The notes under the pieces are model-generated. The model was not told the DNA's origin. It was given only the letters and a program-made list of their open reading frames with translations, and made no database searches. Positions 54,333 through 62,991 of a stretch of DNA of 64,000 bases are shown piece after piece; the stretch's first letter is position 1, and each line of letters starts with the position of its first letter. The stretch is from NCBI GenBank assembly GCA_036563805.1, contig DATCLS010000089.1:50121-114120 (forward strand), read 5' to 3'. Source of the stretch: DATCLS01 sp036563805. Lineage in GTDB: Bacteria; Actinomycetota; Acidimicrobiia; Acidimicrobiales; VFJN01. The position numbers and the translations under genes were made by a program.

Positions 54333-55382
54333 CTACCCGAGCGGGCGATGCCAGCGCCGCCAGCCGGGCGCCGGCGTGCCGGTGGGCCGCCAGCCGGCGC
54401 CGGCCAGCAGGGCGGTGGCGTCCGGGGTCTCGGGGGCCACGGCCTCGAGGGCCGCGGACCCCCGGGTCCGGGCCTCGGACTCCACGGCGGCCAGCAACCG
54501 GCCGCCGACGCCCTGGCGGCGGGCGCCCTCGGCCACGGCCAGCCAGGCGAGGTGGGTGACCGGCCCCACGGTCCAGCCGTGGGCGGCGCCCACCAGCTCG
54601 CCGTCCCGCCGGGCGCCGACCGCCAGCTCCCCCGCCCCCGGCTCCCCCACGGCCGGCCCCGCGGACGTCGCCAGGGCCGGCCCCGCACCCGCCGGCGACT
54701 CGTCCGGGGGTCCGACCGGGGGCTCGACCGGGGTCGGCGCCGCCGGTGGCTCCCCCGGCACCCGCAGCGACCAGGCCAGCAGGCGGGCCGCCTCGGGGTC
54801 CGGGCGGACGCCGACGGTCAGCTCCAAGGGCAGGCCGCCCCGGCCCACCACCGGAGCGGGGCCCAGCGGGGCGTCCGCGATCGGCCGCCACACACGGCCG
54901 GTCTCCTCCCGTTCCTCCCGCAGCAGGTGGAGGCGGTCGACCGTGACGTCGAGCCGGGCGTCGGCCAGGGCGGCGAGGGCGGCCGGGATGCGCTCGGGCG
55001 CCAGCTCGTCGGCCAGCGTCACGTGAGGGACGAACGGGTGGGTCAGGGCCCGGGCCAGCGGCGGGCGGAACACCCGGTCGCGCAGCGCCACGACGCCCTC
55101 GGCGTCGCCGCCGACCGCCAGGTACACGACCGGCGTCACCGGGTGGAACGTGGCCGGCGGCCCGAGCCGCAGCCGCAGCGGCGTCGAGGCGGCGGCCGCA
55201 GCCCGCAGCACGCCCAGCGCCTCGGGAAGCCGGTCGACCGGCACGTTCACCGGCGGGACGAGCGTCAGGTGGGCCGGGATGCGCCCCAGCGCCCCGTCGC
55301 CCAGCGCCCGCCGCAGCGCGTCGACCTCGGCGGCCGCCGGCCCGGGCACCAGGAGCGCAACGCCGAGCCGCATCCGGGGCAT
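54333..55382 (-). CDS. 2H phosphoesterase (2'-5' RNA ligase-like)-GNAT acetyltransferase fusion
   Basis: The 349-residue protein has two parts. Residues 1-185 form a 2H phosphoesterase domain with the paired motifs H-L-T-L-V (about 38) and H-V-T-L-A (about 120), as in 2'-5' RNA ligase-like and cyclic phosphodiesterase proteins. A Pro/Gly/Ala linker follows, and residues 255-349 are a GNAT acetyltransferase with the acetyl-CoA loop G-A-R-R-Q-G-V-G-G-R-L-L preceded by L-A-W-L-A-V-A. I do not know of an experimentally characterised fusion of this kind. ATG 55382 lies six bases after TAGGTT. Confidence 0.78.
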   Translation of the reverse strand: MPRMRLGVALLVPGPAAAEVDALRRALGDGALGRIPAHLTLVPPVNVPVDRLPEALGVLRAAAAASTPLRLRLGPPATFHPVTPVVYLAVGGDAEGVVALRDRVFRPPLARALTHPFVPHVTLADELAPERIPAALAALADARLDVTVDRLHLLREEREETGRVWRPIADAPLGPAPVVGRGGLPLELTVGVRPDPEAARLLAWSLRVPGEPPAAPTPVEPPVGPPDESPAGAGPALATSAGPAVGEPGAGELAVGARRDGELVGAAHGWTVGPVTHLAWLAVAEGARRQGVGGRLLAAVESEARTRGSAALEAVAPETPDATALLAGAGWRPTGTPAPGWRRWHRPLG

Positions 55383-55388
55383 GGCGAC

Positions 55389-55394
55389 AACCTA
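55389..55394 (-). promoter_or_regulatory. -10 element TAGGTT
   Basis: On the minus strand TAGGTT is followed by six bases and ATG 55382. Confidence 0.5.
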
Positions 55395-55516
55395 GACCGG
55401 GGCGCGGCGGTTCACGGTTCGCCGAGGTCCGGTCCACCGGCCCGGCGGGCCGTGCCACGCTGGGGCGCGGCGGGATCGGGCGGCGGACCCGACGACCCGT
55501 CGCCGGCACCATGCCG

Positions 55517-55563
55517 TGGCCGGGCGACCCCCGGGTGGGCGGGACGCGGGGGTCGCCCGGCCA
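55517..55563 (-). terminator. 17-bp perfect hairpin ending the atp operon
   Basis: TGGCCGGGCGACCCCCG (55517-55533) pairs without mismatch with 55547-55563 around a 13-base loop. It begins 90 bases after the atpC stop. There is no U tract on either side. Confidence 0.7.
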
Positions 55564-55652
55564 GACCCTGCCGACGGCCGCGCCGACCGCCCGCGGGCGG
55601 GACGGGGTGGCACGCGGCGGATGACCGAGGGAGCAGGCGGCCCAGCCGGCTC

Positions 55653-56054
55653 TCAGCCGGCGGCCGGGCTCGCCCCGGCGGCGACGAGGCGCACGTGCGC
55701 CCGCCGCATGGCGGCTTCGGCCTCGGCGTCGTGCTCGCGGGCCAGCGTCGCCTCGGCCCGGGCCTTGGCGTCGCGGGCCCGCTCCACGTCGATCTGGTCG
55801 GACAGCTCGGCGACATCGGACAGGATCGTCACGGTGTCGTTCGACACCTCGACGAACCCGCCGTGCACGGCGGCCACCTGGTCGCCGGACGCCGTCCGGA
55901 TGGTGACCTGGGCGATCTCCAGCGCCCCCACGAACGGCGCGTGGCCGGCCAGGAAGGCGATGTCGCCGCCGCCGACGGTCCGGGCGATGACCATCTCGGC
56001 CTCGCCCTGGTAGAGGATCCGCTCGGGCGAGACGAGATCGACCTGCAGCGGCAC
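55653..56054 (-). CDS. atpC: F-type ATP synthase epsilon subunit
   Basis: The 133-residue protein has the epsilon N-terminal beta sandwich (LQVDLVSPERILYQGEAEMVIART ... GDIAFLAGHAPFVGAL) and the C-terminal helix rich in Ala/Arg/Glu. The subunit couples the gamma shaft to the c ring and can brake ATP hydrolysis. It is last in the operon, one base after atpD. There is a short disordered end. Confidence 0.96.
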   Translation of the reverse strand: MPLQVDLVSPERILYQGEAEMVIARTVGGGDIAFLAGHAPFVGALEIAQVTIRTASGDQVAAVHGGFVEVSNDTVTILSDVAELSDQIDVERARDAKARAEATLAREHDAEAEAAMRRAHVRLVAAGASPAAG

Positions 56055-56055
56055 C

Positions 56056-57516
56056 TCAGCTCCCCGACTGCTTGCGCAGCTGCTCGGCCTTGCGGCGGAC
56101 GTCGTCGGCGCCGCCCACGTTGAGGAACGCCTGCTCGGGGAGGTCGTCGAGCTCGCCGTTGACCAGCTGCTCGAACGAGTCGACGGTCTCGCTCACCGGC
56201 GTGAAGATGCCGGGCAGGCCGGTGAAGTTCTCGGCCATGAACATCGGCTGCGACAGGAAGCGCTGGATCTTGCGGGCCCGGGCCACCGTCACCTTGTCCT
56301 CCTCCGACAGCTCGTCGAGACCGAGGATGGCGATGATGTCCTGCAGCTCGCGGTAGCGCTGGAGGATCTCCTGCACGCGCCGGGCGATGGCGTAGTGCCG
56401 TTCGCCCACCACGTCGGGCTGGAGGATGGTCGACGTCGAGGCCAGCGGATCGACCGCCGGGTAGATGCCCAGGGCGGCGATGTCGCGGGACAGCTCGGTG
56501 GTGGCGTCGAGATGGGTGAACGTCGTGAACGGCGCCGGGTCGGTGTAGTCGTCGGCCGGCACGTACACGGCCTGCATCGAGGTGATCGACCGACCGCGGG
56601 TCGAGGTGATCCGCTCCTGGAGCTCGCCCATCTCGTCGGCCAGCGTCGGCTGGTAGCCCACGGCCGAGGGCATGCGGCCCAGCAGCGTCGACACCTCGGA
56701 GCCGGCCTGCACGAACCGGAAGATGTTGTCGATGAACAGCAGCACGTCGAGGCCGCGCTGGTCGCGGAAGTACTCGGCGATGGTCAGCGCCGAGAGGGCG
56801 ACCCGCAGGCGGACGCCCGGCGGCTCGTCCATCTGCCCGAAGACCAGGGCGGTCTTGGGGAGGACGCCGGACTCTTCCATCTCGAGGTAGAGGTCGGTGC
56901 CCTCGCGGGTCCGCTCCCCCACGCCGCCGAACACGGACACGCCGCCGTGCTGCTCGGCCACGCGGCGGATCATCTCCTGGATGAGCACGGTCTTGCCCAC
57001 ACCGGCCCCGCCGAACAGGCCGATCTTGCCGCCCTGCAGGTAGGGGGTGAGGAGGTCGATGACCTTGATGCCGGTCTCGAACACCTCCTTCTTGGGCTCG
57101 AGGGCGTCGAAATCGGGGGCCTCGCGGTGGATCGGCAGGTAGGCGTCGATCTTCGACTCGTCCAGCTCGGCGACGTCGAGAGGCTGGCCGATCACGTTGA
57201 GGACGTGGCCGAGCACGCCGTCGCCCACCGGCATGGTCAGGCCGGTGCCCAGGTTGCGGACGGTCGTGCCCCGGACCAGGCCGTCGGTGGGCCGGAGGCA
57301 GATGGCTCGGACCCGGGAGTCGCCGATCTGCTGGGCGACCTCGGCCCGCACCGGGATCTCCTCACCGCCCGACGTGATGGTCATCTCCAGGGCGGTGTTG
57401 ATCGGGGGAACGGCGTCGGGCGGGAACTCGACATCGACGACCGGGCCGGCGATCGCGACGACCCGCCCCTCCTTGAGGGGGGTCTCGGTGCCGGCAGCGG
57501 ACTCGGTGACGGTCAT
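56056..57516 (-). CDS. atpD: F-type ATP synthase beta subunit
   Basis: The 486-residue catalytic subunit has P-loop GGAGVGKTVLIQEM, GERTREGTDLY with the catalytic glutamate, D-E-P-P-G-V-R-L-R, LLFIDNIFRFVQAGSEVS and the C-terminal helical domain. The length is normal. An N-terminal leader of about 14 residues precedes the conserved GRVVAIAGPVVDVEFP. ATG 57516 follows a purine-rich AAGAGGAGCAACC stretch. Confidence 0.98.
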   Translation of the reverse strand: MTVTESAAGTETPLKEGRVVAIAGPVVDVEFPPDAVPPINTALEMTITSGGEEIPVRAEVAQQIGDSRVRAICLRPTDGLVRGTTVRNLGTGLTMPVGDGVLGHVLNVIGQPLDVAELDESKIDAYLPIHREAPDFDALEPKKEVFETGIKVIDLLTPYLQGGKIGLFGGAGVGKTVLIQEMIRRVAEQHGGVSVFGGVGERTREGTDLYLEMEESGVLPKTALVFGQMDEPPGVRLRVALSALTIAEYFRDQRGLDVLLFIDNIFRFVQAGSEVSTLLGRMPSAVGYQPTLADEMGELQERITSTRGRSITSMQAVYVPADDYTDPAPFTTFTHLDATTELSRDIAALGIYPAVDPLASTSTILQPDVVGERHYAIARRVQEILQRYRELQDIIAILGLDELSEEDKVTVARARKIQRFLSQPMFMAENFTGLPGIFTPVSETVDSFEQLVNGELDDLPEQAFLNVGGADDVRRKAEQLRKQSGS

Positions 57517-57553
57517 GGTTGCTCCTCTTGGCGGCTGGTGGGGGCGGCGGCGC

Positions 57554-58522
57554 TCACCGGCGCGCCCGATCGAGACGGTCGGACAGGATGTCGGCGGACA
57601 TGAGGACGTGGTCGGCGAGCAGGTCGCCCTCGCTGGCCTGCGCGGCCCGCAGCGCCTCCGCGCCGCCGACGATCTCCATGATCTCGGTGGTGATGGCGTC
57701 CTGGCGGGCCCGGTTCATCTCCCGCGTGTAGCGGGTGATGAGCTCCTCGGCGTTGTCGGTCGCCGACTTCATCGCCCGCTGCTGGGCGGCCAGGAACGAC
57801 GCCGCGCCGTCCAGCAGGGCGGCGAACAGGCGGGCCTCGGCGTAGCGGGGCAGCAGCCGGTCGAGGATCTCCTGCGGGTTCGGCTCGAACTCGTAGTCGG
57901 CGGTCGGCCCGTCGGCCGCGGCCTCGAGCATCGACGCGTCCAGGGGCACGAACCGCCGGACGACGACCCGCTGCGAGGCCGCGGACAGGAACTGCGTGTA
58001 GACCAGCTCGACCAGGTCGTACTCGCCGCCCGTGAACCGCTCGATGAGGAACTCGGCGATGCCCCGGGCGTCCTCGTAGGCGGGCTGGTCGGCGAAGCCC
58101 TCGAACCGACCGTCGATCTCCCACCCCCGGAACCGGAAGTAGCTGGTGGCCTTCTTGCCCACCGTGATCAGCCGGGTGGTGCGGCCCTCGGCCTGCTGGC
58201 GCTGCATGGACCGCTCGGCGGTCCGGATCACCGAGCTGTTGTAGGCCCCGCACAGGCCCCGGTCGGCCGCGACGACCACGTAGGCCACCGTCCGCACCTC
58301 GTCGCGCTCCTCGAGCAGCGGCGAGCCGCCGCCCGCCCCGGCCGCGGCCAGGTTGCGGATGACCTCGGTCAGCTTGTCGCTGTAGGGGCGGGCGGCCGAG
58401 GCCCGGGCCTGGGCCTTGGCGATGCGGCTGGCGGCGATGAGCTCCATCGCCTTGGTGATCTTCTTCGTGGACTGGACCGACCGGATGCGCCGGCGCAGCT
58501 CGCGTTCCTTGCCGCCGGGCAT
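57554..58522 (-). CDS. atpG: F-type ATP synthase gamma subunit
   Basis: The 322-residue shaft subunit has the conserved N-terminal helix (ELRRRIRSVQSTKKITKAMELIAASRI), a middle Rossmann-like part (Y-V-V-V-A-A-D-R-G-L-C-G-A-Y-N-S) and the C-terminal helix (QDAITTEIMEIVGGAEAL). ATG 58522 starts six bases after the atpA stop and gives the standard M-P-G-G start. Confidence 0.97.
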   Translation of the reverse strand: MPGGKERELRRRIRSVQSTKKITKAMELIAASRIAKAQARASAARPYSDKLTEVIRNLAAAGAGGGSPLLEERDEVRTVAYVVVAADRGLCGAYNSSVIRTAERSMQRQQAEGRTTRLITVGKKATSYFRFRGWEIDGRFEGFADQPAYEDARGIAEFLIERFTGGEYDLVELVYTQFLSAASQRVVVRRFVPLDASMLEAAADGPTADYEFEPNPQEILDRLLPRYAEARLFAALLDGAASFLAAQQRAMKSATDNAEELITRYTREMNRARQDAITTEIMEIVGGAEALRAAQASEGDLLADHVLMSADILSDRLDRARR

Positions 58523-58527
58523 GGCCG

Positions 58528-60129
58528 CTACTCCCCGCTCGGGGCGGCGGCCTGGGCAGCGTCGGCCGCGGGCTCCGACTCGGCAGCCTGCCGGGCGGCC
58601 GCCTCGTCCGCGGCCTCCTCCCAGCGGAACTGCTCGGCGAAGGCGCGGATGGCGCCCTCGAACGCCTCCTGGTCGGGCAGGTCGCCGGTCTCCCGAATGT
58701 GGTCGAGCAGGTCGCGGTGCCGCGACCGGAACCACTCGAGCAGCTCGGCCTCGAACCGGCGCACCTCGCCCACCGGCACGGGGTCGAGGTAGCCGTTGGT
58801 GCCGGCGTACAGGGCGACGATCTGCTCCTCGACCGGCAGCGGGCTGTTCGGCGGCTGCTTCAGCAGCTCGACCAGACGGTAGCCCCGGTCGAGCTGGGCC
58901 TGCGACACCTTGTCGAGCTCGGAGCCGAACGAGGCGAACGCCTCGAGCTCGCGGAACTGCGACAGGTCGCCCTTGAGCGTGCCGACCGCCTTCTTCATGG
59001 CCTTGATCTGGGCGTCGCCGCCCACCCGGGACACCGACAGGCCGGTGTCGAAGGCCGGCCGGACGCCCGACTTGAACAGGTCGTCCTGCAGGTAGATCTG
59101 GCCGTCGGTGATCGAGATCACGTTGGTGGGGATGTAGGCCGAGATGTCGCCGGCCTTGGTCTCGATCACCGGCAGGGCGGTCAGCGAGCCGCCGCCGTTC
59201 TCGTCGGACAGCTTGGCCGCCCGCTCGAGCAGTCGGCTGTGCAGGTAGAAGACGTCGCCCGGATACGCCTCGCGACCGGGCGGGCGCCGCAGCAGCAGCG
59301 AGATCTGCCGGTAGGCCTCGGCCTGCTTCGACAGGTCGTCGTACACGACGAGGGCGTGGTCGCCGTTCTCCATCCAGTGCTGGCCCATGGCGCAGCCGGC
59401 GTAGGGGGCCAGGTACTTGAACGGCGAGGGGTCGGAGGCGCCGGCCACGACGACCACCGTGTAGTCGAGCGCGCCGTGCTCCTGGAGCGTGGCCACCGTG
59501 TTGGCGACCGTCGACTCCTTCTGGCCGACCGCCACGTAGATGCACTTCACGCCCAGCCCGCGCTGGTTGATGATCGTGTCGATGGCGATCGTCGTCTTGC
59601 CGGTCTTGCGGTCGCCGATGATCAGCTCCCGTTGGCCCCGGCCGATCGGCGTCATGGCGTCGATGGCCTTGATGCCGGTCTGCAGCGGCTGCTTCACCGG
59701 CTGGCGGCCCATGATGCCGGGCGCCTGGATCTCCATGCGGCGCTCGGTCACGTTGGTGATCGGGCCGCCGCCGTCGACCGGGTTGCCCAGCGCGTCGACG
59801 ACGCGGCCGAGCAGGCCGTCGCCGACCGGGACCGACAGGATGCGGCCGGTGGCCTTGACGATCTCGCCCTCGCGGACGTCGGCGGCATCGCCGAGCACGA
59901 CCGCACCGATCGAGTCCTCGTCGAGGTTCAGGGCCAGGCCGACGGCCCCGCTCTCGAACTCGACCAGCTCGTTGTAGGCCACCTCGGGCAGGCCCGACAG
60001 CGTGGCGATGCCGTCACCGACCTCGACGACGCGGCCGACCTGGGCGGTCTCGACCTCGGGCTTGAAGTCGGCGAGGTTCTTGCGCAGCGCCTCGGCGATG
60101 TCGCTGGTGTTGATGGTCAGCTCTGCCAT
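58528..60129 (-). CDS. atpA: F-type ATP synthase alpha subunit
   Basis: The 533-residue subunit has the beta-barrel start (ELTINTSDIAEALRKNLADF), the P-loop GDRKTGKTTIAID, the VYDDLSKQA Walker B region and the YPGDVFYLHSRLLERAAK signature. The last 20 residues are an Ala/Glu-rich tail longer than usual. Position between atpH and atpG is canonical. Confidence 0.98.
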   Translation of the reverse strand: MAELTINTSDIAEALRKNLADFKPEVETAQVGRVVEVGDGIATLSGLPEVAYNELVEFESGAVGLALNLDEDSIGAVVLGDAADVREGEIVKATGRILSVPVGDGLLGRVVDALGNPVDGGGPITNVTERRMEIQAPGIMGRQPVKQPLQTGIKAIDAMTPIGRGQRELIIGDRKTGKTTIAIDTIINQRGLGVKCIYVAVGQKESTVANTVATLQEHGALDYTVVVVAGASDPSPFKYLAPYAGCAMGQHWMENGDHALVVYDDLSKQAEAYRQISLLLRRPPGREAYPGDVFYLHSRLLERAAKLSDENGGGSLTALPVIETKAGDISAYIPTNVISITDGQIYLQDDLFKSGVRPAFDTGLSVSRVGGDAQIKAMKKAVGTLKGDLSQFRELEAFASFGSELDKVSQAQLDRGYRLVELLKQPPNSPLPVEEQIVALYAGTNGYLDPVPVGEVRRFEAELLEWFRSRHRDLLDHIRETGDLPDQEAFEGAIRAFAEQFRWEEAADEAAARQAAESEPAADAAQAAAPSGE

Positions 60130-60158
60130 CGTTCTCGTACGTCCTCGTTACTCGTGTC

Positions 60159-60686
60159 TCACAGCGCGTTGCGCAGCTGGTCGAGGCGGCTCCGCACCGA
60201 CCCGTCGATGACGGTGTCGCCGACCTGGGCGACGATGCCGCCGATGACCGACGGGTCGACGACGACCTTGACCTCGACCTGCTTGCCGGTCGCCTCGTTG
60301 AGGGCCTTCGCCAACCGGTTGCGCTGGTCCTCGGTCAGGGGCACGGCCGAGCGCACCTCGGCCACCTCCTTCTGGGCCTCGACCGCGCTCATCTCGACCA
60401 GCTGGCGGATGATGGCCGGCAGCTCGCGGGCGCGCCCGGTGCCGACGACCATCGACACCAGCGCCACCGTGGTCGGGGACGCCTTGCCGCCGAGCAGGTC
60501 CTCGACGATCTGCTGGCGCCGGCTCGCCGGGATGCGCGCGTCGGTCAGGGCGTCGCGCAGCTCGTCGTTGCCCGTCAGGGTCTGGCTGAACCGGAACAGC
60601 TCGTCTTCGACCTCGCCGAGGGTGCCCTCGGCTCGGGCCACGGCGAACAGCGCCTCTGCATAGGCAAGTGTGCGATCGTCTGCCAT
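60159..60686 (-). CDS. atpH: F-type ATP synthase delta subunit
   Basis: The 175-residue peripheral-stalk protein has the OSCP/delta N-terminal six-helix domain (AYAEALFAVARAEGTLGEVEDEL) and the C-terminal strand part (VEVKVVVDPSVIGGIVAQVGDTVIDGSV). Unlike mycobacteria, where atpF and atpH are fused, here it is a separate protein of the usual length. Gene order atpF-atpH-atpA is standard. Confidence 0.96.
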   Translation of the reverse strand: MADDRTLAYAEALFAVARAEGTLGEVEDELFRFSQTLTGNDELRDALTDARIPASRRQQIVEDLLGGKASPTTVALVSMVVGTGRARELPAIIRQLVEMSAVEAQKEVAEVRSAVPLTEDQRNRLAKALNEATGKQVEVKVVVDPSVIGGIVAQVGDTVIDGSVRSRLDQLRNAL

Positions 60687-60725
60687 GTCGGCGTCGCTCC
60701 TGGTGGGTGGTGGCAGCGCGCCCCC

Positions 60726-61406
60726 TTACGAGCGCTGCGCCGCCACGCGGTTGATGTAGTCCTCGACGAGCTGGGTCTGCGTGGCCCGGTCCAGGCTCTG
60801 CTGGACGATGGTCTCGGCCGCCCCGATGGCCAGGTCGGCCACCTCGCCCCGCAGGTCGCTCACGGCCTGGGCCTTCGCCGCCTCGATGTCGGCGACCGCC
60901 CGCTGGCGCATCTCGGCCAGCTCGGCCTGGAGGCGCTGCTCCTGGTCGCGCTTCAGCTGATCGGCGGTCTGGCGGGCCTCCTCGATGATGCGGCCGGCCT
61001 CGGCGCGGGCGTCGTTGAGCTGCGCCCGGTACTCGGCTAGCAGCTGCTCGGCCTCCTCGCGCTGCGACTCGGCGGCGGCGATGTCGGAGCGGATCTTCTC
61101 GGTGCGGTCGTTCATGGTCTTCTTGATCGTCGGAAGACCGAACTTGGCCACGAAGAAGAACACGACGATGAAGCCGACGGCGCCCCAGATGATCTCGTTG
61201 ATCTCGGGGAGCAGCGGGTTGGGGGCCTCCTGGCAGTCGTCGATGTCCCCGCCGTCTTCGAGGATGTGGATGCACTCCTCGTTGGCGTGGTCGAGCTCGG
61301 CCTCGCCCTCCCCCTCCTGGGCGCTGGCCGGGTTGGCGAACCCCAGCACCGCCAGGACGGCGATCCCGAGCGCTGCCAGCAGCAGCAAGCTCCTCTTGCG
61401 TCGCAT
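60726..61406 (-). CDS. atpF: F-type ATP synthase b subunit with signal-peptide-like N-terminus and two cysteines
   Basis: The 226-residue protein is longer than usual (about 160-185). It starts with a signal-peptide-like segment (M-R-R-K-R-S, a Leu/Ala core and A-S-A-Q at 27-30), then a short acidic region holding C45 and C58. The normal b-subunit membrane helix follows (EIIWGAVGFIVVFFFVAKFG, 71-90), then a long charged helix with the dimerisation heptads. If the first hydrophobic part is cleaved, a roughly 40-residue stretch with a possible disulfide would lie outside the membrane. The rest is ordinary. The gene lies between atpE and atpH. Confidence 0.93.
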   Translation of the reverse strand: MRRKRSLLLLAALGIAVLAVLGFANPASAQEGEGEAELDHANEECIHILEDGGDIDDCQEAPNPLLPEINEIIWGAVGFIVVFFFVAKFGLPTIKKTMNDRTEKIRSDIAAAESQREEAEQLLAEYRAQLNDARAEAGRIIEEARQTADQLKRDQEQRLQAELAEMRQRAVADIEAAKAQAVSDLRGEVADLAIGAAETIVQQSLDRATQTQLVEDYINRVAAQRS

Positions 61407-61425
61407 GGTGCGGTCGACCCCCGCC

Positions 61426-61686
61426 TCAGCCCTGGCCGAGGAAGAAGACGACGAAGCCGATGAGCGCCAGCGCCTCGACGAAGGCGATGCCGAGGAACAT
61501 GGTCGTGCGGACCATGCCGGCCGCCTCGGGCTGGCGGGCCATGGCCTGGACCGACTGGCCCACGAGGTAGCCGATGCCGATGCCGGGGCCGATGGCGCCG
61601 AGGCCGTAGGTCAGGGCGGCCAGGCCGGTGTTGTCGATGCCACCGCTGGCGGCTTCCTGGGCCAGGACTGACAGGTGGGCAAGCAT
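61426..61686 (-). CDS. atpE: F-type ATP synthase c subunit
   Basis: The 86-residue hairpin protein has the first helix rich in Gly/Ala (GLGAIGPGIGIGYLVGQSVQAMARQPE, with R-Q-P in the polar loop) and the second helix with the proton-binding glutamate in G-I-A-F-V-E-A-L-A-L-I-G-F-V. The residues around the glutamate suit a proton rather than a sodium ring. ATG 61686 is the right start by family length; the open frame extends upstream through non-family sequence. Confidence 0.96.
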   Translation of the reverse strand: MLAHLSVLAQEAASGGIDNTGLAALTYGLGAIGPGIGIGYLVGQSVQAMARQPEAAGMVRTTMFLGIAFVEALALIGFVVFFLGQG

Positions 61687-61774
61687 TGGTTGGCTTCTTT
61701 CTCCTGTTGACGGGTTGAGCGAATCAGACGGGTCGATGGTTCGGGGGCTCGGTGCTCGTCGCTCGTCGTGCTCG

Positions 61775-62539
61775 TCAGTGCTCGTGCGAGACGGCGGCAC
61801 CGATGTAGACGCCGGCCAGCAGCGTGAACACGTACGCCTGCAGGAACGAGACCAGCAGCTCGAAGGCCGTGAAGAAGATGACGGCCAGCACCGGCAGCGG
61901 CAGGAAGATCACGTTCCACTTGGCGATCCACAGCGCCGAGGACAGCACGGCGAACGTGACCAGCAGGATGTGGCCGGCCAGCAGGTTGGCGAAGAGCCGG
62001 ACCGTGTGGCTGAACGGCTGGACGATGAACTTGGAGATGAACTCGATCGGCACCACGAGCACCAGCAGCGCCGCCGGCACGCCCGGGGGCACGAGGGCGT
62101 GCTTGAGGTAGCCGATCGGGCCGTGCTCCTTGAAGCCCGAGCCGTGGTACAGCACGTAGGTCAGCAGGGCCAGGAACATCGGCACCGCGATGCGGGCCGT
62201 CGCCGGCATCTGGATGACCGGGATGATCTCGAAGATGTTGCAGAAGAAGATGAAGAAGAACAGCGAGATCAGATACGGCGTCCACTTGAGCCCGTCGGTG
62301 CCCATCGTCGGCATGACGATCTGGTCCTCGACGAACTCGACGGACAGCTCGGCCACGTTCTGCGCCCCGGTCGGGACCAGCTGCTTCTTGTTGCCCACGA
62401 TGAAGATGAGCATCGTGAGCAGCGCCGCCAGGGCGTAGACGATCACGACCTTGTTGACGCCCAGCGTGTCGCCGCCGAACAGCTCGGGCCAGTTGACGAT
62501 GTGGCTGAGGGGCGGGAACTCGGCTTCGGCGAAGATCAC
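61775..62539 (-). CDS. atpB: F-type ATP synthase a subunit
   Basis: The 254-residue membrane protein has five to six helices and the essential arginine in helix 4 (F-S-H-T-V-R-L-F-A-N-L-L-A-G-H). Other conserved parts are TMGTDGLKWTPYLISLFFFIFFCNI and F-V-V-P-I-E-F-I. GTG 62539 is chosen because it overlaps the TGA of the upstream atpI-like gene (GTGA 62536-62539) and gives a family-like start; no ATG fits. Confidence 0.95.
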   Translation of the reverse strand: MIFAEAEFPPLSHIVNWPELFGGDTLGVNKVVIVYALAALLTMLIFIVGNKKQLVPTGAQNVAELSVEFVEDQIVMPTMGTDGLKWTPYLISLFFFIFFCNIFEIIPVIQMPATARIAVPMFLALLTYVLYHGSGFKEHGPIGYLKHALVPPGVPAALLVLVVPIEFISKFIVQPFSHTVRLFANLLAGHILLVTFAVLSSALWIAKWNVIFLPLPVLAVIFFTAFELLVSFLQAYVFTLLAGVYIGAAVSHEH

Positions 62540-62991
62540 CGGCTCGCTGACTCCTTGGTCGTCGCTCCCGGCTTGAGCCCCGGGAAAGCGAGAGAGGCGG
62601 ATACGTAGCGGAGCTCCCACAGGAGGAGCCCGAGATGGGTCACGATCAGGGTGAGGCCGAGCGGCAGGGGCTCGACCCACGAGGCGTCCTTCACGGCCAT
62701 GACGGCCACGCCGATCAGCGCGATGCGCACCAGGTAGCCGAACAGCGCCGCGCCCATCACCAGCGCGTAGCTGATGCGGGCCGCGGCGCCGAGCAGCCAC
62801 GCGGCGAGCAGGAAGTTCACGACGACGAGGCCGATGGCGTAGGCGGCCGAGGCCGCGCCGGCGACGCCCCAGGGCAGGGCGGCCAGCAGGACGATCACGG
62901 GCACGAACGGCAGCGCCCGCCGGACCATGTCGAACGCCACCTGGCGCTCGGGGGCCGGGCCGGCGTCGCTGGCGGCCAGGACGTCACTCAC
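62536..62991 (-). CDS. atpI: AtpI-like membrane protein
   Basis: The 151-residue protein has four membrane helices (starting at about residues 27, 49, 77 and 108) and short loops, as in the ATP synthase I family thought to help c-ring assembly or Mg2+ supply. Sequence identity of this family is low and the assignment leans on position. GTG 62991 overlaps the TGA of the preceding gene (GTGA), and its own stop overlaps the atpB start in the same way, so atpZ-like, atpI-like and atpB form a coupled chain. Confidence 0.75.
   Translation of the reverse strand: MSDVLAASDAGPAPERQVAFDMVRRALPFVPVIVLLAALPWGVAGAASAAYAIGLVVVNFLLAAWLLGAAARISYALVMGAALFGYLVRIALIGVAVMAVKDASWVEPLPLGLTLIVTHLGLLLWELRYVSASLAFPGLKPGATTKESASR

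Larger units (their letters stand above)
55383..55652. other. 270-bp spacer downstream of the atp operon
   Basis: It contains the atp terminator hairpin (55517-55563) and the promoter of the 2H-GNAT gene; otherwise empty GC-rich DNA. Confidence 0.6.

Noticed and set aside
62540..62800. Longer N-terminus for the ATP synthase a subunit
   Set aside because: The frame is open upstream but reads Arg/Pro-rich non-family sequence over atpI; the GTG overlapping the atpI stop is the natural start.
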